DNA from: Candidatus Minthosoma equi
Lineage (GTDB): Bacteria; Bacteroidota; Bacteroidia; Bacteroidales; Bacteroidaceae
Reading direction: 5' to 3'
Assembly: GCA_018064885.1 (NCBI GenBank)
Contig: JAGHUI010000023.1
Span: forward strand, 62,001 to 126,000
Length of the DNA: 64,000 nt
Shown: in pieces, positions 26,117 to 35,269 of the stretch
Layout of the letters: the number at the start of each line of letters is the position of its first letter
Position numbering within the stretch: the stretch's first letter is position 1
Notes under the pieces: model-generated
Databases searched by the model: none
Seen by the model: the letters and a program-made list of their open reading frames with translations, nothing else
What the model was told of the DNA's origin: nothing
Made by a program: the position numbers and the translations under genes

Positions 26117-26193
26117 GGTTAGGGGTTAGAGGTTAGAGGTTAGAGGTTAGGGGTTAGAGGTTAGGGGTTAGAGGTTAGAGGTTAGGGGTTAGA
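26117..26193. repeat. Eleven perfect 7-bp repeats GGTTAGR
   Basis: 77 bp made of 11 units without gap: seven GGTTAGA and four GGTTAGG. It lies in the only sizeable gap between the outer-membrane barrel gene and wzm, in their transcription direction. Shorter degenerate CTAACC strings occur at 2950-2975 and in blocks A and B. It is a candidate for slipped-strand length change near the wzm start. Confidence 0.9.
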
Positions 26194-26243
26194 GCCATGT
26201 AACTTTCATTTAAGGATACCAGAGAATTTAGGTGAGGACTGGA

Positions 26244-26999
26244 TTAGAAGTGATAGGTCAATCCCAAAGAATATGTTACGATAGCATCATAGAATTCTTC
26301 GGATTTCACACCTTCAAGCCTGTCTCCAGTAAAAGAGCACATAACTTCTGCATTGATGCCAAAGTTAGGGTTGAACCTGTATTCGAGAGCTGTACCCATG
26401 TTGACATTCCACTGTACATGGTTGTCAAAATTCACATTATAGCCCGTTACTTGTTTCTTCCATTTCTGTACAATAGTATCATAGTTTGACACAGATGTAA
26501 CACCAGGACCAAGGAACACGCTCCAGTTCCAATGAGAATCAACAGGTCTTGATGGAAGAAGCAAGTTGGAAACATTTAATGTCACCTCTGCAGAGCTCTG
26601 GAGGACATGATACCCATAGAAACCTTTATTTGGCACCCATTCTGGATGTGTTCCAAGATAATAATCGTAAATTTCAAGATTTACACGGTTGTACATGTGC
26701 ATCAAATTTGTCTGCCATCGCAAGCCAAAGAGTCTGCTGAAATCATAGCCTACAGTAAAGCTTACATTGGAGCCACTTGCTTCTTTGAATTCATGGAACA
26801 CATTGTAGCTATCATCACCAAATGCCATACCAGAACCGACATGCAGGGAAATGTACCATTTGTTGGATGGGACATTTGTTTTAGGCGACGGAGGGGTTGG
26901 GGTGTATGTATATGATGGTGTTGTTTGGGCAAAAAGATGTGTTGACAAACACATTAAAAAAAAGAAAGAAAGGACTTTTGTAACAATTAATTTATTCAT
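26244..26999 (-). CDS. Outer-membrane beta-barrel protein
   Basis: 251 aa. Signal peptide at residues 1-25 (VLSFFFLMCLSTHLFAQ). A proline/threonine-rich linker (TYTPTPPSPKTNVPSNK) follows, then about eight amphipathic beta-strands: WYISLHVGSGMAFGD, NVSFTVGYDFSRLFGLRW, YRFNPNFGINAEVMCSF. It ends in YSLGLTYHF, the terminal aromatic needed for BAM recognition. It resembles PF13568-type porin-family barrels of Bacteroidales. An OmpA-like barrel inside the capsule locus may be a cargo gene or may assist export; no direct sign of either. Confidence 0.78.
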   Translation of the reverse strand: MNKLIVTKVLSFFFLMCLSTHLFAQTTPSYTYTPTPPSPKTNVPSNKWYISLHVGSGMAFGDDSYNVFHEFKEASGSNVSFTVGYDFSRLFGLRWQTNLMHMYNRVNLEIYDYYLGTHPEWVPNKGFYGYHVLQSSAEVTLNVSNLLLPSRPVDSHWNWSVFLGPGVTSVSNYDTIVQKWKKQVTGYNVNFDNHVQWNVNMGTALEYRFNPNFGINAEVMCSFTGDRLEGVKSEEFYDAIVTYSLGLTYHF

Positions 27000-27042
27000 G
27001 TTGTAAATGTTTAATTTTAAAGGTTAATTGATCATCTGATAT

Positions 27043-27414
27043 CTATTTCATGAAGACGAAATAGACTGCGAGGATTAGGCATACGAAGGCTGCGAAATGA
27101 TTCCAGTGGAGCTGTTCACCCTGGAATGCGAAATGGGCGATGACAGTGAAGACAGTCAGAGAAAGAACTTCTTGAATCACTTTGAGCTGCATGAGGGTGA
27201 AGGGACCGCCATTGCCAACAAAACCAATGCGGTTTGCCGGCACCTGAAGGGTGTATTCAAAAAGGGCGATTCCCCAAGAGAAAAGGATGACTCCCCAAAG
27301 AGGCCAAGAGTCGGAGATTTTCATCTCGGAGAGTTTCAAATGACCATACCATGCGAGGGTCATAAATACGTTGCTGCCAATGAGCAATAGAATTGTATAT
27401 ATCCAAGACATCAT
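27043..27414 (-). CDS. DMT-family small membrane protein (DUF486)
   Basis: 123 aa, four membrane helices: WIYTILLLIGSNVFMTLAWY, LWGVILFSWGIALFEYTL, LTVFTVIAHFAFQGE, FAAFVCLILAVYFVFMK. The block YTLQVPANRIG is the DUF486 hallmark. These proteins resemble SMR-type transporters, but their substrate is unknown. It lies between the aminotransferase gene and the barrel gene. The second Met is a possible start. Such genes are normally stand-alone, so its presence in a capsule operon is odd. Confidence 0.85.
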   Translation of the reverse strand: MMSWIYTILLLIGSNVFMTLAWYGHLKLSEMKISDSWPLWGVILFSWGIALFEYTLQVPANRIGFVGNGGPFTLMQLKVIQEVLSLTVFTVIAHFAFQGEQLHWNHFAAFVCLILAVYFVFMK

Positions 27415-27424
27415 TTGTCTGTAA

Positions 27425-28543
27425 CTATTTATTATTAAATGCGTTGATTAATAATACCACTTGTTCTGCTTCTTCCAGAGTCATTGCAGGACTGATTGGG
27501 AGAGAAAGTTCCTCACGAGCTATGCATTCTGTGATTGGAAGTGAAAGCGTTGGCGTGTTCCAAGATTCGTTAGCATAGCATTTCTGCATGTGCGGTGGAA
27601 TAGGATAATGAATCACGGTACCTACCTTGTTGTCCGACAGATATTGCTGCAATTGATCTCGCTGCTCACAAAGAACTGGAAAAATGTGATAGACATTTTC
27701 GGAATCAGGAAGACGAAAAGGAAGAGTTACAAGCGGATTGTTTATATTGTCGTAATAATAATTGGCAATCTTTTGGCGCTGAGCGTTATCCTCATCCAGA
27801 TACTTCAATTTGACATCAAGGACTGCTGCCTGGATTTCATCAAGACGGCTATTGCGTCCTTGATAATCGAACACATATTTTTTATGACTACCATAGTTTG
27901 CGAGCGTACGAATGGTATTTGCAAGAGCCTCATCGTCTGTAACAACTGCTCCACCATCGCCGAGTGCTCCGAGGTTCTTACCTGGGTAGAAGCTATATGC
28001 GGCAGAGTTGTGAGCTGGGAGTTGTGAGTTGAGAGTCTTCAGACCGTGACATTGAGCACAATCTTGTATGAGCAGCAAATTATGCTTCTGACAAAGCTCA
28101 CCGATTTTATCTGAATATGCATTACGACCATAAAGGTGGACAAGCATGATTGCACGTGTTCTGTCCGTTATGCGCTCCTCAATAAGCTCATCGTTGATCT
28201 CAAGTGTTTCGTATCGTGGCTCTACAAAAATTGGAGTCAATCCATTTTCTGTAATCGCCAAGATAGTAGCAATGAAGGTGTTGGCAGGAACAATTATCTC
28301 GTCACCATCATTGAGTATTCCAAGTTCTTTATATGCTCTGAGTATCCAGATGAGTGCATCAAGGCCATTGGCACAGCCTACACAGTATTTTGAACCTACA
28401 TACTGAGCGAAATGCTGCTCAAATCGTTTATTCTCTTCACCTTGCAGATACCAGCCGCTATCTATGACACGTTTTGCTGCATCGCGTATCTCATCAGCGT
28501 GGAGTGCTGTGACATCATGAAGGGAGAGAAAAGGAATAGACAT
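27425..28543 (-). CDS. DegT/DnrJ/EryC1/StrS sugar aminotransferase
   Basis: 372 aa from the ATG at 28543 (MSIPFLSLHDV); the longer frame would need a TTG start. CVGCANGLDALIWILRAY, DEIIVPANTFIATILAI and LIQDCAQCHGL define the PLP fold. SFYPGKNLGALGDGGAVVTD holds the Schiff-base Lys at about residue 186. NSRLDEIQAAVLDVKLKYLD is the conserved helix. The FdtB/QdtB/VioA group, which makes amino-deoxy sugars from keto-sugar nucleotides, starts in the same way (IPFLxL). It therefore provides an amino sugar for the polymer; position 3 or 4 cannot be told. Confidence 0.87.
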   Translation of the reverse strand: MSIPFLSLHDVTALHADEIRDAAKRVIDSGWYLQGEENKRFEQHFAQYVGSKYCVGCANGLDALIWILRAYKELGILNDGDEIIVPANTFIATILAITENGLTPIFVEPRYETLEINDELIEERITDRTRAIMLVHLYGRNAYSDKIGELCQKHNLLLIQDCAQCHGLKTLNSQLPAHNSAAYSFYPGKNLGALGDGGAVVTDDEALANTIRTLANYGSHKKYVFDYQGRNSRLDEIQAAVLDVKLKYLDEDNAQRQKIANYYYDNINNPLVTLPFRLPDSENVYHIFPVLCEQRDQLQQYLSDNKVGTVIHYPIPPHMQKCYANESWNTPTLSLPITECIAREELSLPISPAMTLEEAEQVVLLINAFNNK

Positions 28544-28558
28544 ACTTGAAAGTACCAA

Positions 28559-29560
28559 TTATGCTGTATGATATAAAAGCGTGTAAAGCAAATAATGCTT
28601 ACGAATGTTCTGCATTGCCAAGCGAACCCATGAACGAGTCAAAAAACGCTTGAAGCAAGGCATCTTATCTGATAAATCCAGAGAACATTCAAGAAATGAT
28701 TTGCGTTGAGTTTCGTCTTGTATATCAAAAGAATAGTGATGTATAAAATGGCGAATATACTCAATTGCAATGGAGGAACCGTTTGAACTTGTCTCCTGAA
28801 TCATCTGTCGAGCTATCTGAACAAGACTTGATGCTCGCTGCGAAAACAATACAGATGTGATACTTTCTGTCCGACGAACATAATTATATATATTCTGATG
28901 AAGTATTGCCAGAGATTTCAGATGTTTTGCTAACTGAAAATGCCAAAGCTCGTCCTCATGAATTATGCCTTCGAAGAAAAAGAGATTATGCTGAACCAAA
29001 AAATCCTTTGAAATCAACCTGTTCCAAGATGTGATTGGAAATTGCTTGCGATTTAGCATCATGCACTCCACACGACTCTGCCCTTCAACATATTCTGGAA
29101 GAAAGCTACTTTGAAGGTCGAAACATAGGTTCGACTTTGTTCCATGAACTATGCAACCGCCCTGCACCATCTCCACATTTGGATACTTGGACACCAACAA
29201 CATAACTGACGCTATACAATCAGGGCTGAGATAATCATCTGAATCAAGAAAATACAGATATCTTCCACAAGCTGCTCGTATGCCTGAATTACGAGAGGCT
29301 GATAAACCTCTATTTGTTTCGTGATATATTATATTGAAGGAACACGTTCCTTGATAATCTTGAATTATCTGCTGTGCTATGGATATGCTATCGTCTTGTC
29401 CGCAATCATCTATCAATATACACTCTAATTGTCCACAATATGTTTGAGCTATTACAGATTGTAAACATGTTGCAATATATGGTGCTACATTATATATAGG
29501 AATGATAATGGACACATCTATCGGTACACTCCTCTCAACTGATGGATTTTCTCTCGACAT
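28559..29560 (-). CDS. Family 2 glycosyltransferase
   Basis: 333 aa if started at the ATG at 29560, which overlaps the upstream gene by 43 bp. A GTG at 29515 just after the upstream stop would begin directly at VSIIIPIYN and is a realistic alternative. CILIDDCGQDDSISIA and YLYFLDSDDYLSPDCI supply the active-site Asp residues; NRGLSASRNSGIRAACG is the loop. The DDCGQD variant is shared with the gene at 21933-22958. Sugar unknown. Confidence 0.85.
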   Translation of the reverse strand: MSRENPSVERSVPIDVSIIIPIYNVAPYIATCLQSVIAQTYCGQLECILIDDCGQDDSISIAQQIIQDYQGTCSFNIIYHETNRGLSASRNSGIRAACGRYLYFLDSDDYLSPDCIASVMLLVSKYPNVEMVQGGCIVHGTKSNLCFDLQSSFLPEYVEGQSRVECMMLNRKQFPITSWNRLISKDFLVQHNLFFFEGIIHEDELWHFQLAKHLKSLAILHQNIYNYVRRTESITSVLFSQRASSLVQIARQMIQETSSNGSSIAIEYIRHFIHHYSFDIQDETQRKSFLECSLDLSDKMPCFKRFLTRSWVRLAMQNIRKHYLLYTLLYHTA

Positions 29561-30510
29561 AGGAGCAGAAGATTTGCAAGAAACCCGATGTTATTGACAG
29601 CTAACCAAGATACTAATTTCAAATAAAATGGGACTGATGTGAATTTCCAAATATATGGATGGCATTCAGGATAGATGGATAGCCACTTAGATACATTCCT
29701 TAATTTAGGATGAATCAGGAAGTACTCTTTTGACTCAAACTTCAAACGAAGAATCAGTTTTTGATATTGCTCGCTTCTGCCCAAACGCTTCAACTCATTA
29801 TCTATATATATAGGACAAGAGACGAGCTGCAAGTATTTGACTAATTCAACAGAGGTTGTTAATGAATTACTGTGAAGACAATAATGATAAATCGTTTTAG
29901 GAATATATGAAATCTTTTTTGCAACAACCTGTAAAAGCACTGACATACAAAGATCTTCTCCCCAATTGATGTTGGAAGGAAACTTTAATTGATATGCTGT
30001 GATTAATTCCCGCCGTATCAGTTTGTTGCAAAGCGTTCCATCTATTGTATTTATCTCTCCCCGTAAAACATAACTAGAAGAATATGTCACATTCTGTCCT
30101 GAAGTCTCATAATGACGAACATAATCTGCAAATACAAGATCTGAATTATCTTGACAAGCTATATTATAAAGTTCCTCTAATGCGGTCGGTTCTAACCAAT
30201 CATCGCTGTCACAATGATAAAGATATTCTCCTTTTGCCTGCTCATGTCCTTCCTGACGACTGTAGCTTGTTCCAAAATTGGAGTCATGAAAAATAATACG
30301 AACCTGTTCTTTACGATTAGGGAAAGCAAGTAACTGGCTTGCAATTATTGATTCAGTTTTAGGTGATGGACCATCTATGATAAACAGATATTCTATAGAT
30401 TGAAGGGTCTGACCAAACAGATTCTTGCAACATCGCTCAAAATAGGCTTCAGAACGATAAACAGGAACTATTACCGTCACAATAGGCTGGTTTGCATTAT
30501 TCGCCTCCAT
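29518..30510 (-). CDS. Family 2 glycosyltransferase, DGPSPK variant
   Basis: 330 aa. VTVIVPVYRSEAYFERCC opens the fold. In the place of the usual DDGSxD the sequence is FIIDGPSPKTES, a divergent donor site. YLYHCDSDDWLEPTALEEL keeps the DxD block and GTSYSRQEGHEQAKGE the loop. The C-terminus has hydrophobic helices (FYLKLVSWLAVNNIGFLANL). It overlaps the GT32 gene upstream by 14 bp. The altered motif suggests a different nucleotide-sugar from the other GT2 proteins here. Confidence 0.82.
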   Translation of the reverse strand: MEANNANQPIVTVIVPVYRSEAYFERCCKNLFGQTLQSIEYLFIIDGPSPKTESIIASQLLAFPNRKEQVRIIFHDSNFGTSYSRQEGHEQAKGEYLYHCDSDDWLEPTALEELYNIACQDNSDLVFADYVRHYETSGQNVTYSSSYVLRGEINTIDGTLCNKLIRRELITAYQLKFPSNINWGEDLCMSVLLQVVAKKISYIPKTIYHYCLHSNSLTTSVELVKYLQLVSCPIYIDNELKRLGRSEQYQKLILRLKFESKEYFLIHPKLRNVSKWLSIYPECHPYIWKFTSVPFYLKLVSWLAVNNIGFLANLLLLCREKIHQLRGVYR

Positions 30511-31318
30511 CTGGATGAATCCTTATCATCTGATAATCAAAAAGCAATGCTATGCGTTTAAGCAAAGATACTATACGCCAACGAATCTTGTAAGGAAAAG
30601 TGACCTTGAAATGCTTTGAATGCTTTTCCCAATATTCTGGTTCGCGCCAACTGCCCTGACCTATATGTTCTGCATAGAGTAATGATATGTCCGCATTATT
30701 AGTTTCTCCTTTTCCAAAATATGCTGACGGATAAACAACCATGCCGTATTTCAATTCTTGAATGTTGTCAGCATCCAACATTGGATTGTATCCATACGTC
30801 TCTGCCAATTGACTTTGAATGTAAGGCATCATGAGCATGTCATACCGCAATAATTTAGGAACATCTGGGGATGTACATGACTGGAAATGACGATCTTGAT
30901 AATAAGCAAGATTTAGTTTAAGAAATGGATGACCAGCTTCTGCACCAAAGCAATGGGATGTTAAAAAGACTTGAATGCCATCATCAAATGTAGCATAAGA
31001 AACCCCTTCCCTACCTGTGAAAAAACTGTGGCATAAAAAGATGTCAAATGGCTTATAAATCATAACATCACTGTCAAGATAAATTCCGCCTTCATGATAC
31101 ACAGCCCAAAGTCGAACAAAATCTGCAGCAAATGCCCATTTTTTATTTTCTACGCATTCTTTAAGCCATACAGAATCAATATTCTTAATTTTATCATAGT
31201 CCCATAGGACATATTCCCAATCAGGCATGTTTCTCTCCCATGAAGCTATACATTCCTGCACTTTTTCAGAAAAGGGTTCTTCGCTGAACCAGCAATAGTG
31301 TATCTTCTTGGGTATCAT
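30497..31318 (-). CDS. GT32-like glycosyltransferase (OCH1/capsular type)
   Basis: 273 aa. MIPKKIHYCWFSEEPFSEKV is the GT32 start (IPKxIHYCWFG-type), WAFAADFVRLWAVYHEGGIY and LDSDVMIYKPFD contain the R-x2-LY-x-GG-x-YLD-x-D core with the DxD at about residue 80. SHCFGAEAGHPFLK follows. Members add hexoses or GalNAc-type sugars to cell-surface glycans. It ends 14 bp into the next GT2 gene and begins 2 bp after the Wzt stop, so it is in the operon. Sugar unknown. Confidence 0.87.
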   Translation of the reverse strand: MIPKKIHYCWFSEEPFSEKVQECIASWERNMPDWEYVLWDYDKIKNIDSVWLKECVENKKWAFAADFVRLWAVYHEGGIYLDSDVMIYKPFDIFLCHSFFTGREGVSYATFDDGIQVFLTSHCFGAEAGHPFLKLNLAYYQDRHFQSCTSPDVPKLLRYDMLMMPYIQSQLAETYGYNPMLDADNIQELKYGMVVYPSAYFGKGETNNADISLLYAEHIGQGSWREPEYWEKHSKHFKVTFPYKIRWRIVSLLKRIALLFDYQMIRIHPDGGE

Positions 31319-31320
31319 TA

Positions 31321-32598
31321 TTATTCGTCAGTTGATTCAAGTCCCAGAAATCCATCTCTTTCTGATATTAGAGGCTGGCCGAACTGTGCAACGCCACCAT
31401 CCACATGTATCGATGCGCAATGGGATGCTTTCATATAGTGACATGTATTTGGATGGTGCAATAGAATGTCTATTTGATAATTACCTTCGCTAAGATACTT
31501 TGGTAATTTTATCGTCTTTTTCATCAGAAAATGCCCTACCGCCACAGAGTGTATTATGCCACGATAATGCCCTTCTGCAAGAATTGCCATAGGAGTGCCG
31601 TACACACTACGAAACTCAACACGAACATCTAACTCAGGAATAGGTTCTGACGTTTCTCCTTCCAGCAAGAAATCCAAGGTTTGCTGATTGGAGGTAATGA
31701 CACTCTCCGGAAACTCTGTTCCATTAAACTCTATTTTTGTAATAGAAAGAAATGAGGCAATCCATTCAATGTTATCAACAATTCTTTCTGAATTTGTACT
31801 TGCTGTACAGTGCATGTAACTATTGATAACATCTGATATTTTGCCATCGTGAACAAGAAGTCCATCGTTCAGAAGAATTCCTCTTGTACATAAGTTCTTC
31901 ACCGCTGCCATATTGTGACTTACAAAAAGCACAGTTCTGCCTTGTGATTGATTGACTTTTTGCATCTGTCCAAGAGCTTTCTTCTGAAATTCAGCATCAC
32001 CAACAGCTAAGACTTCATCGACAACAAGTATATCTGGTTCAAGAAATGCAGCTATTGAGAAACCTAAACGGACGGTCATACCTGTGGAGTAACGCTTGAT
32101 GGGCGTGTCCAAATAACGCTCAACACCTGCAAAATCAACTATCTCATCAAGTTTTCGGTTTATATCCGCCCTGGTCATTCCCAAAATGGAACCGTTCATA
32201 TATATGTTTTCACGACCAGTCATTTCTGGATGAAAACCTGTACCTACCTCAAGAAGGGAGGCGATGCGACCATTGTATGATATACGTCCTGTTGTTGGAC
32301 TTGTAATATGCGAGAGGAGTTTAAGCAAAGTACTTTTGCCTGCACCATTTTTCCCAATAATTCCAACAACATCTCCTGGGGCAATCTTGAAAGAAATATC
32401 TCTTAATGCCCATACGTAATCTGTGCTTCCTTTGCGAGTACGATCATTGACTTCTCCTATTTGCAAATAGGGATCAGCCCTGTGCAAAACTTGCGTTTGC
32501 CACCAACGATTCAGATCATGACGTAAAGTGCCTGTACCGACTCTGCCAAGGCGATATTGCTTTCCAACATTCTCGAATTCTATAACGACATTACTCAT
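31321..32598 (-). CDS. Second Wzt-like ABC ATPase with C-terminal binding domain
   Basis: 425 aa. The first about 240 residues are near-identical in layout to the Wzt at 23969-25234 (FENVGKQYRLGRVGTGTLRH, Walker A GIIGKNGAGKST, signature RYSTGMTVRLGF, Walker B ILVVDEVLAVGD). The C-terminal domain is much more divergent (SEPIPELDVRVEFRSVYGTP, YLSEGNYQIDILLHHPNTCH). No second permease is encoded beside it. It may share the Wzm at 25250, giving one channel two recognition subunits, or it may be a leftover from locus fusion. Confidence 0.87.
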   Translation of the reverse strand: MSNVVIEFENVGKQYRLGRVGTGTLRHDLNRWWQTQVLHRADPYLQIGEVNDRTRKGSTDYVWALRDISFKIAPGDVVGIIGKNGAGKSTLLKLLSHITSPTTGRISYNGRIASLLEVGTGFHPEMTGRENIYMNGSILGMTRADINRKLDEIVDFAGVERYLDTPIKRYSTGMTVRLGFSIAAFLEPDILVVDEVLAVGDAEFQKKALGQMQKVNQSQGRTVLFVSHNMAAVKNLCTRGILLNDGLLVHDGKISDVINSYMHCTASTNSERIVDNIEWIASFLSITKIEFNGTEFPESVITSNQQTLDFLLEGETSEPIPELDVRVEFRSVYGTPMAILAEGHYRGIIHSVAVGHFLMKKTIKLPKYLSEGNYQIDILLHHPNTCHYMKASHCASIHVDGGVAQFGQPLISERDGFLGLESTDE

Positions 32599-32746
32599 TA
32601 TCGTATATCATCTTTAATGGCGAAAGCACATCTTCACTTCCCCCAATCTACAGTTAAGATACTGAGGTTACGCAAGTTAGGTATAGTACAAAAGAATAAT
32701 ACTGCAAGAATGCTAAGATTCCTGCAGTGTGAAATGTATTGCAAAA

Positions 32747-35233
32747 TTAATCGTCGTCTTTAGTGTAGCCACCATAAGATGAAGCGCCATAATAGCCATA
32801 ACGAGAACCATAACGATGGTAGCCATAATAGCTAAATGCATCGGATGTACCGTTGAGAATTGTTGTCATCTGTGGAAGACGCTTATCATCGTAATACTTC
32901 TGGATTTCTGGCAAAAGACTGCGGTCGAGAAGGTCGGCACGAACAACGAAGAGAGTCATATCTGCAAGACGGCCTACAATTGTTGCATCTGCTACAATCT
33001 CAACAGGTGGACAGTCAAGGAAAATGTAGTCATACTTATCCTTGAGCTGTTCGATAGCCTCTGCAAGGCGATCGTCAAAAAGAAGCTCTGTTGGGTTTGG
33101 AGGAATAGTACCTACAGGAATGACATCAAGCCAATCATGTGTTGCTCCCTTTACAATGACATCATCAAGATCTTTAACCATGCCAGACAAATAATCTGAA
33201 ATACCTGTTTTGGTTTTTGTTTCAAGCATGGCAGAAAGTGATGCCTTACGGAGGTCAAGATCGATAGCAATAACCTTCTTGCGCTTGATAGCAAAGGATG
33301 TGATAAGGTTTGTTGCCACAAATGTCTTACCAGAGTTTGGATTGAAAGATGAAAGCATAATGACCTTTCCTCTCTCTTCCTTGGCAGTCATGAACTCAAT
33401 ATTTGTACGAATAACACGGAATGCCTCATTCACAACATTACGAGAACGTTCCTTGACAAGAATGTGAAGTGTCTTGTCTTCTTTTGGCTGCTTACCAAAG
33501 AATGCACCAACCTTTCCAGCAAACGCCTTCCATGGAGCAACAAATTTCTCTTTCCAAGTACGCTTGTGACGATAGTATGGGATTTCTCCAATGAATGGGA
33601 TGGAAAGCTCATTAAGGTCGCGACGTCCACGAACCTTGTTGTTAATTGTTTCTGCTACGAAAATTATAACACCAGGAATGATAATACCTGCAAGAAGTCC
33701 TATCAACCATACTTGAGTATGATTTGGGAATGTCGGAGTGTTAGATCCTGTTGCAGCTGTAATCGTTCTATAGTTATATGCTGTAAATGCCTGAGAAAGT
33801 TCGTTCTCCTCACGCTTTTCAAGCAAGTATAGGTAGAGGCTTTCCTTAACTTTCTGCTGACGTTCCTCGGAAAGGAGGTACTTTGACTGACTTGGAGAAC
33901 TTGCAATCTTGCTATTGGCAAGACCTGCGACACCATGTGCTGAACGAATGCTTGTGTTAAGAGCAGCAATATGATTGTCAATAGATGCGATAAGAGCTAT
34001 GCGCAGCTGCTCAAGCTGAACATCCTTATCCTGAACGAGAGGGTTCTGGAGCGATGATGCATTAAGCAAATTGTTGCGGGCAAGAAGAAGAGTATTATAC
34101 TCTGCAATCTGACCAGAAACATTAGCATTATCAAGACCTTGATTTGCAGGAATGAGAGTAAACTTATTTGCGTCATTAGTAAGGTAATTACGAACATAAC
34201 GTGCCATATACAACTGGTTGTTAAGTTCTGTAGCCTGAGCGCTTGCAGAAGTCGCCTGACCGACATAAATACTTGCAACATCAGAAGCACCTGCAGGGAT
34301 AAGGTTTGCAGACTTATATGATGAAATGTTGTCATCCACACTTCCGAGTTCATCTTCAATAATCTTCAAACGTTCACTAATAAACTCTGCTGTAGAGACA
34401 GACATTGCGTTGCGGTCTTTCACCCAGTTATTATTATAAACAGAGATGATTGTGGATAGGACATCCTCTGCACGCTGTGGGTTTTCATCCTCATATTTGA
34501 GAGTGATGATTGTTGACATTTCACCTGCACCTGTAACGGTGAGTTTATCCATCGTCTCGTTTATTGTGTTGTAAACAGAATTCCTCTTGATGTGCAAATC
34601 AACATTCTGGTTAAAAAAGTTCTCAGACTTCTTAACTTCAATTTTGCCAATAGGAGTTTGTACGGTACTACCGATTTTTCCCGCAAGGCTCTTTGATGCT
34701 ATTTGGTTTCCATTACGTACGAAATCCTTCATCAGGAACGTTCCATTCTCCATGATGCTTACCTTGAAGTCTGCGGTTTCATTATCACCAAGCTCCAATG
34801 GAAGAATCTTCACACTGAGACTGCTGCCATAAATACTTTCCTCATGGAAACGTCCCTGAACCATTGCACTGACTTCAAGATGAAGAGTACGAACTGTTGC
34901 TTCTGCAATAGTTGGAGACTGAAGGGTATAAAGCTCGTTGTTTACATCGACACTGGTATTGAGGAATGACATTCCATCTGTCGCACTGCTTCCTTTGCTA
35001 TCATTCTTGATGAGAATGGAAGCCTGACGAGTGTAAACAGGAGGCGTGATCAGCAAATATGAGTAACAAGCAACGGCTGCCAAAATAAGGCAGATTACGA
35101 ACCAATACCATTTGGAAAGGAATACCATAAGCATATCCAATACCTTCAGATATGCTGCATTATTCTTCTGCATTTGTGCAGTACCACCAATCTGCTGGTA
35201 GCCATGGTTTGTATTTTGATTTTCTGGTAACAT
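32747..35233 (-). CDS. wzc: Wzc-like chain-length regulator and BY-type tyrosine autokinase
   Basis: 828 aa. Residues about 30-60 (WYWFVICLILAAVACYSYLL) and about 510-535 (VWLIGLLAGIIIPGVIIFVA) are two membrane helices around a periplasmic Wzz-type coiled-coil domain. The cytoplasmic kinase has Walker A SSFNPNSGKTFVA (about 626-640), Walker A' KVIAIDLDLRKASLS and Walker B YDYIFLDCPPV (about 735). The C-terminus is a cluster of nine tyrosines (SYYGYHRYGSRYGYYG, then SSYGGY) for autophosphorylation. It controls polymer length and export with the Wza-like protein encoded just upstream. All catalytic motifs look intact. Confidence 0.92.
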   Translation of the reverse strand: MLPENQNTNHGYQQIGGTAQMQKNNAAYLKVLDMLMVFLSKWYWFVICLILAAVACYSYLLITPPVYTRQASILIKNDSKGSSATDGMSFLNTSVDVNNELYTLQSPTIAEATVRTLHLEVSAMVQGRFHEESIYGSSLSVKILPLELGDNETADFKVSIMENGTFLMKDFVRNGNQIASKSLAGKIGSTVQTPIGKIEVKKSENFFNQNVDLHIKRNSVYNTINETMDKLTVTGAGEMSTIITLKYEDENPQRAEDVLSTIISVYNNNWVKDRNAMSVSTAEFISERLKIIEDELGSVDDNISSYKSANLIPAGASDVASIYVGQATSASAQATELNNQLYMARYVRNYLTNDANKFTLIPANQGLDNANVSGQIAEYNTLLLARNNLLNASSLQNPLVQDKDVQLEQLRIALIASIDNHIAALNTSIRSAHGVAGLANSKIASSPSQSKYLLSEERQQKVKESLYLYLLEKREENELSQAFTAYNYRTITAATGSNTPTFPNHTQVWLIGLLAGIIIPGVIIFVAETINNKVRGRRDLNELSIPFIGEIPYYRHKRTWKEKFVAPWKAFAGKVGAFFGKQPKEDKTLHILVKERSRNVVNEAFRVIRTNIEFMTAKEERGKVIMLSSFNPNSGKTFVATNLITSFAIKRKKVIAIDLDLRKASLSAMLETKTKTGISDYLSGMVKDLDDVIVKGATHDWLDVIPVGTIPPNPTELLFDDRLAEAIEQLKDKYDYIFLDCPPVEIVADATIVGRLADMTLFVVRADLLDRSLLPEIQKYYDDKRLPQMTTILNGTSDAFSYYGYHRYGSRYGYYGASSYGGYTKDDD

Positions 35234-35269
35234 GCTAGCTAATAGTTTAGAAATTTAGTTAGATATTAA

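Noticed and set aside
26117-26193. Telomere-like sequence
   Set aside because: GGTTAGR resembles eukaryotic telomere repeats by chance; it lies inside a bacterial operon.
27590-28027. 145-aa plus-strand ORF with hydrophobic segment
   Set aside because: Antisense to the aminotransferase gene, which has a complete PLP fold; chance membrane-like segment.
33464-34359. ORFs of 90-120 aa on both strands within the wzc gene
   Set aside because: All overlap the intact Wzc-type kinase reading frame and show skewed Ser/Leu/Cys composition.
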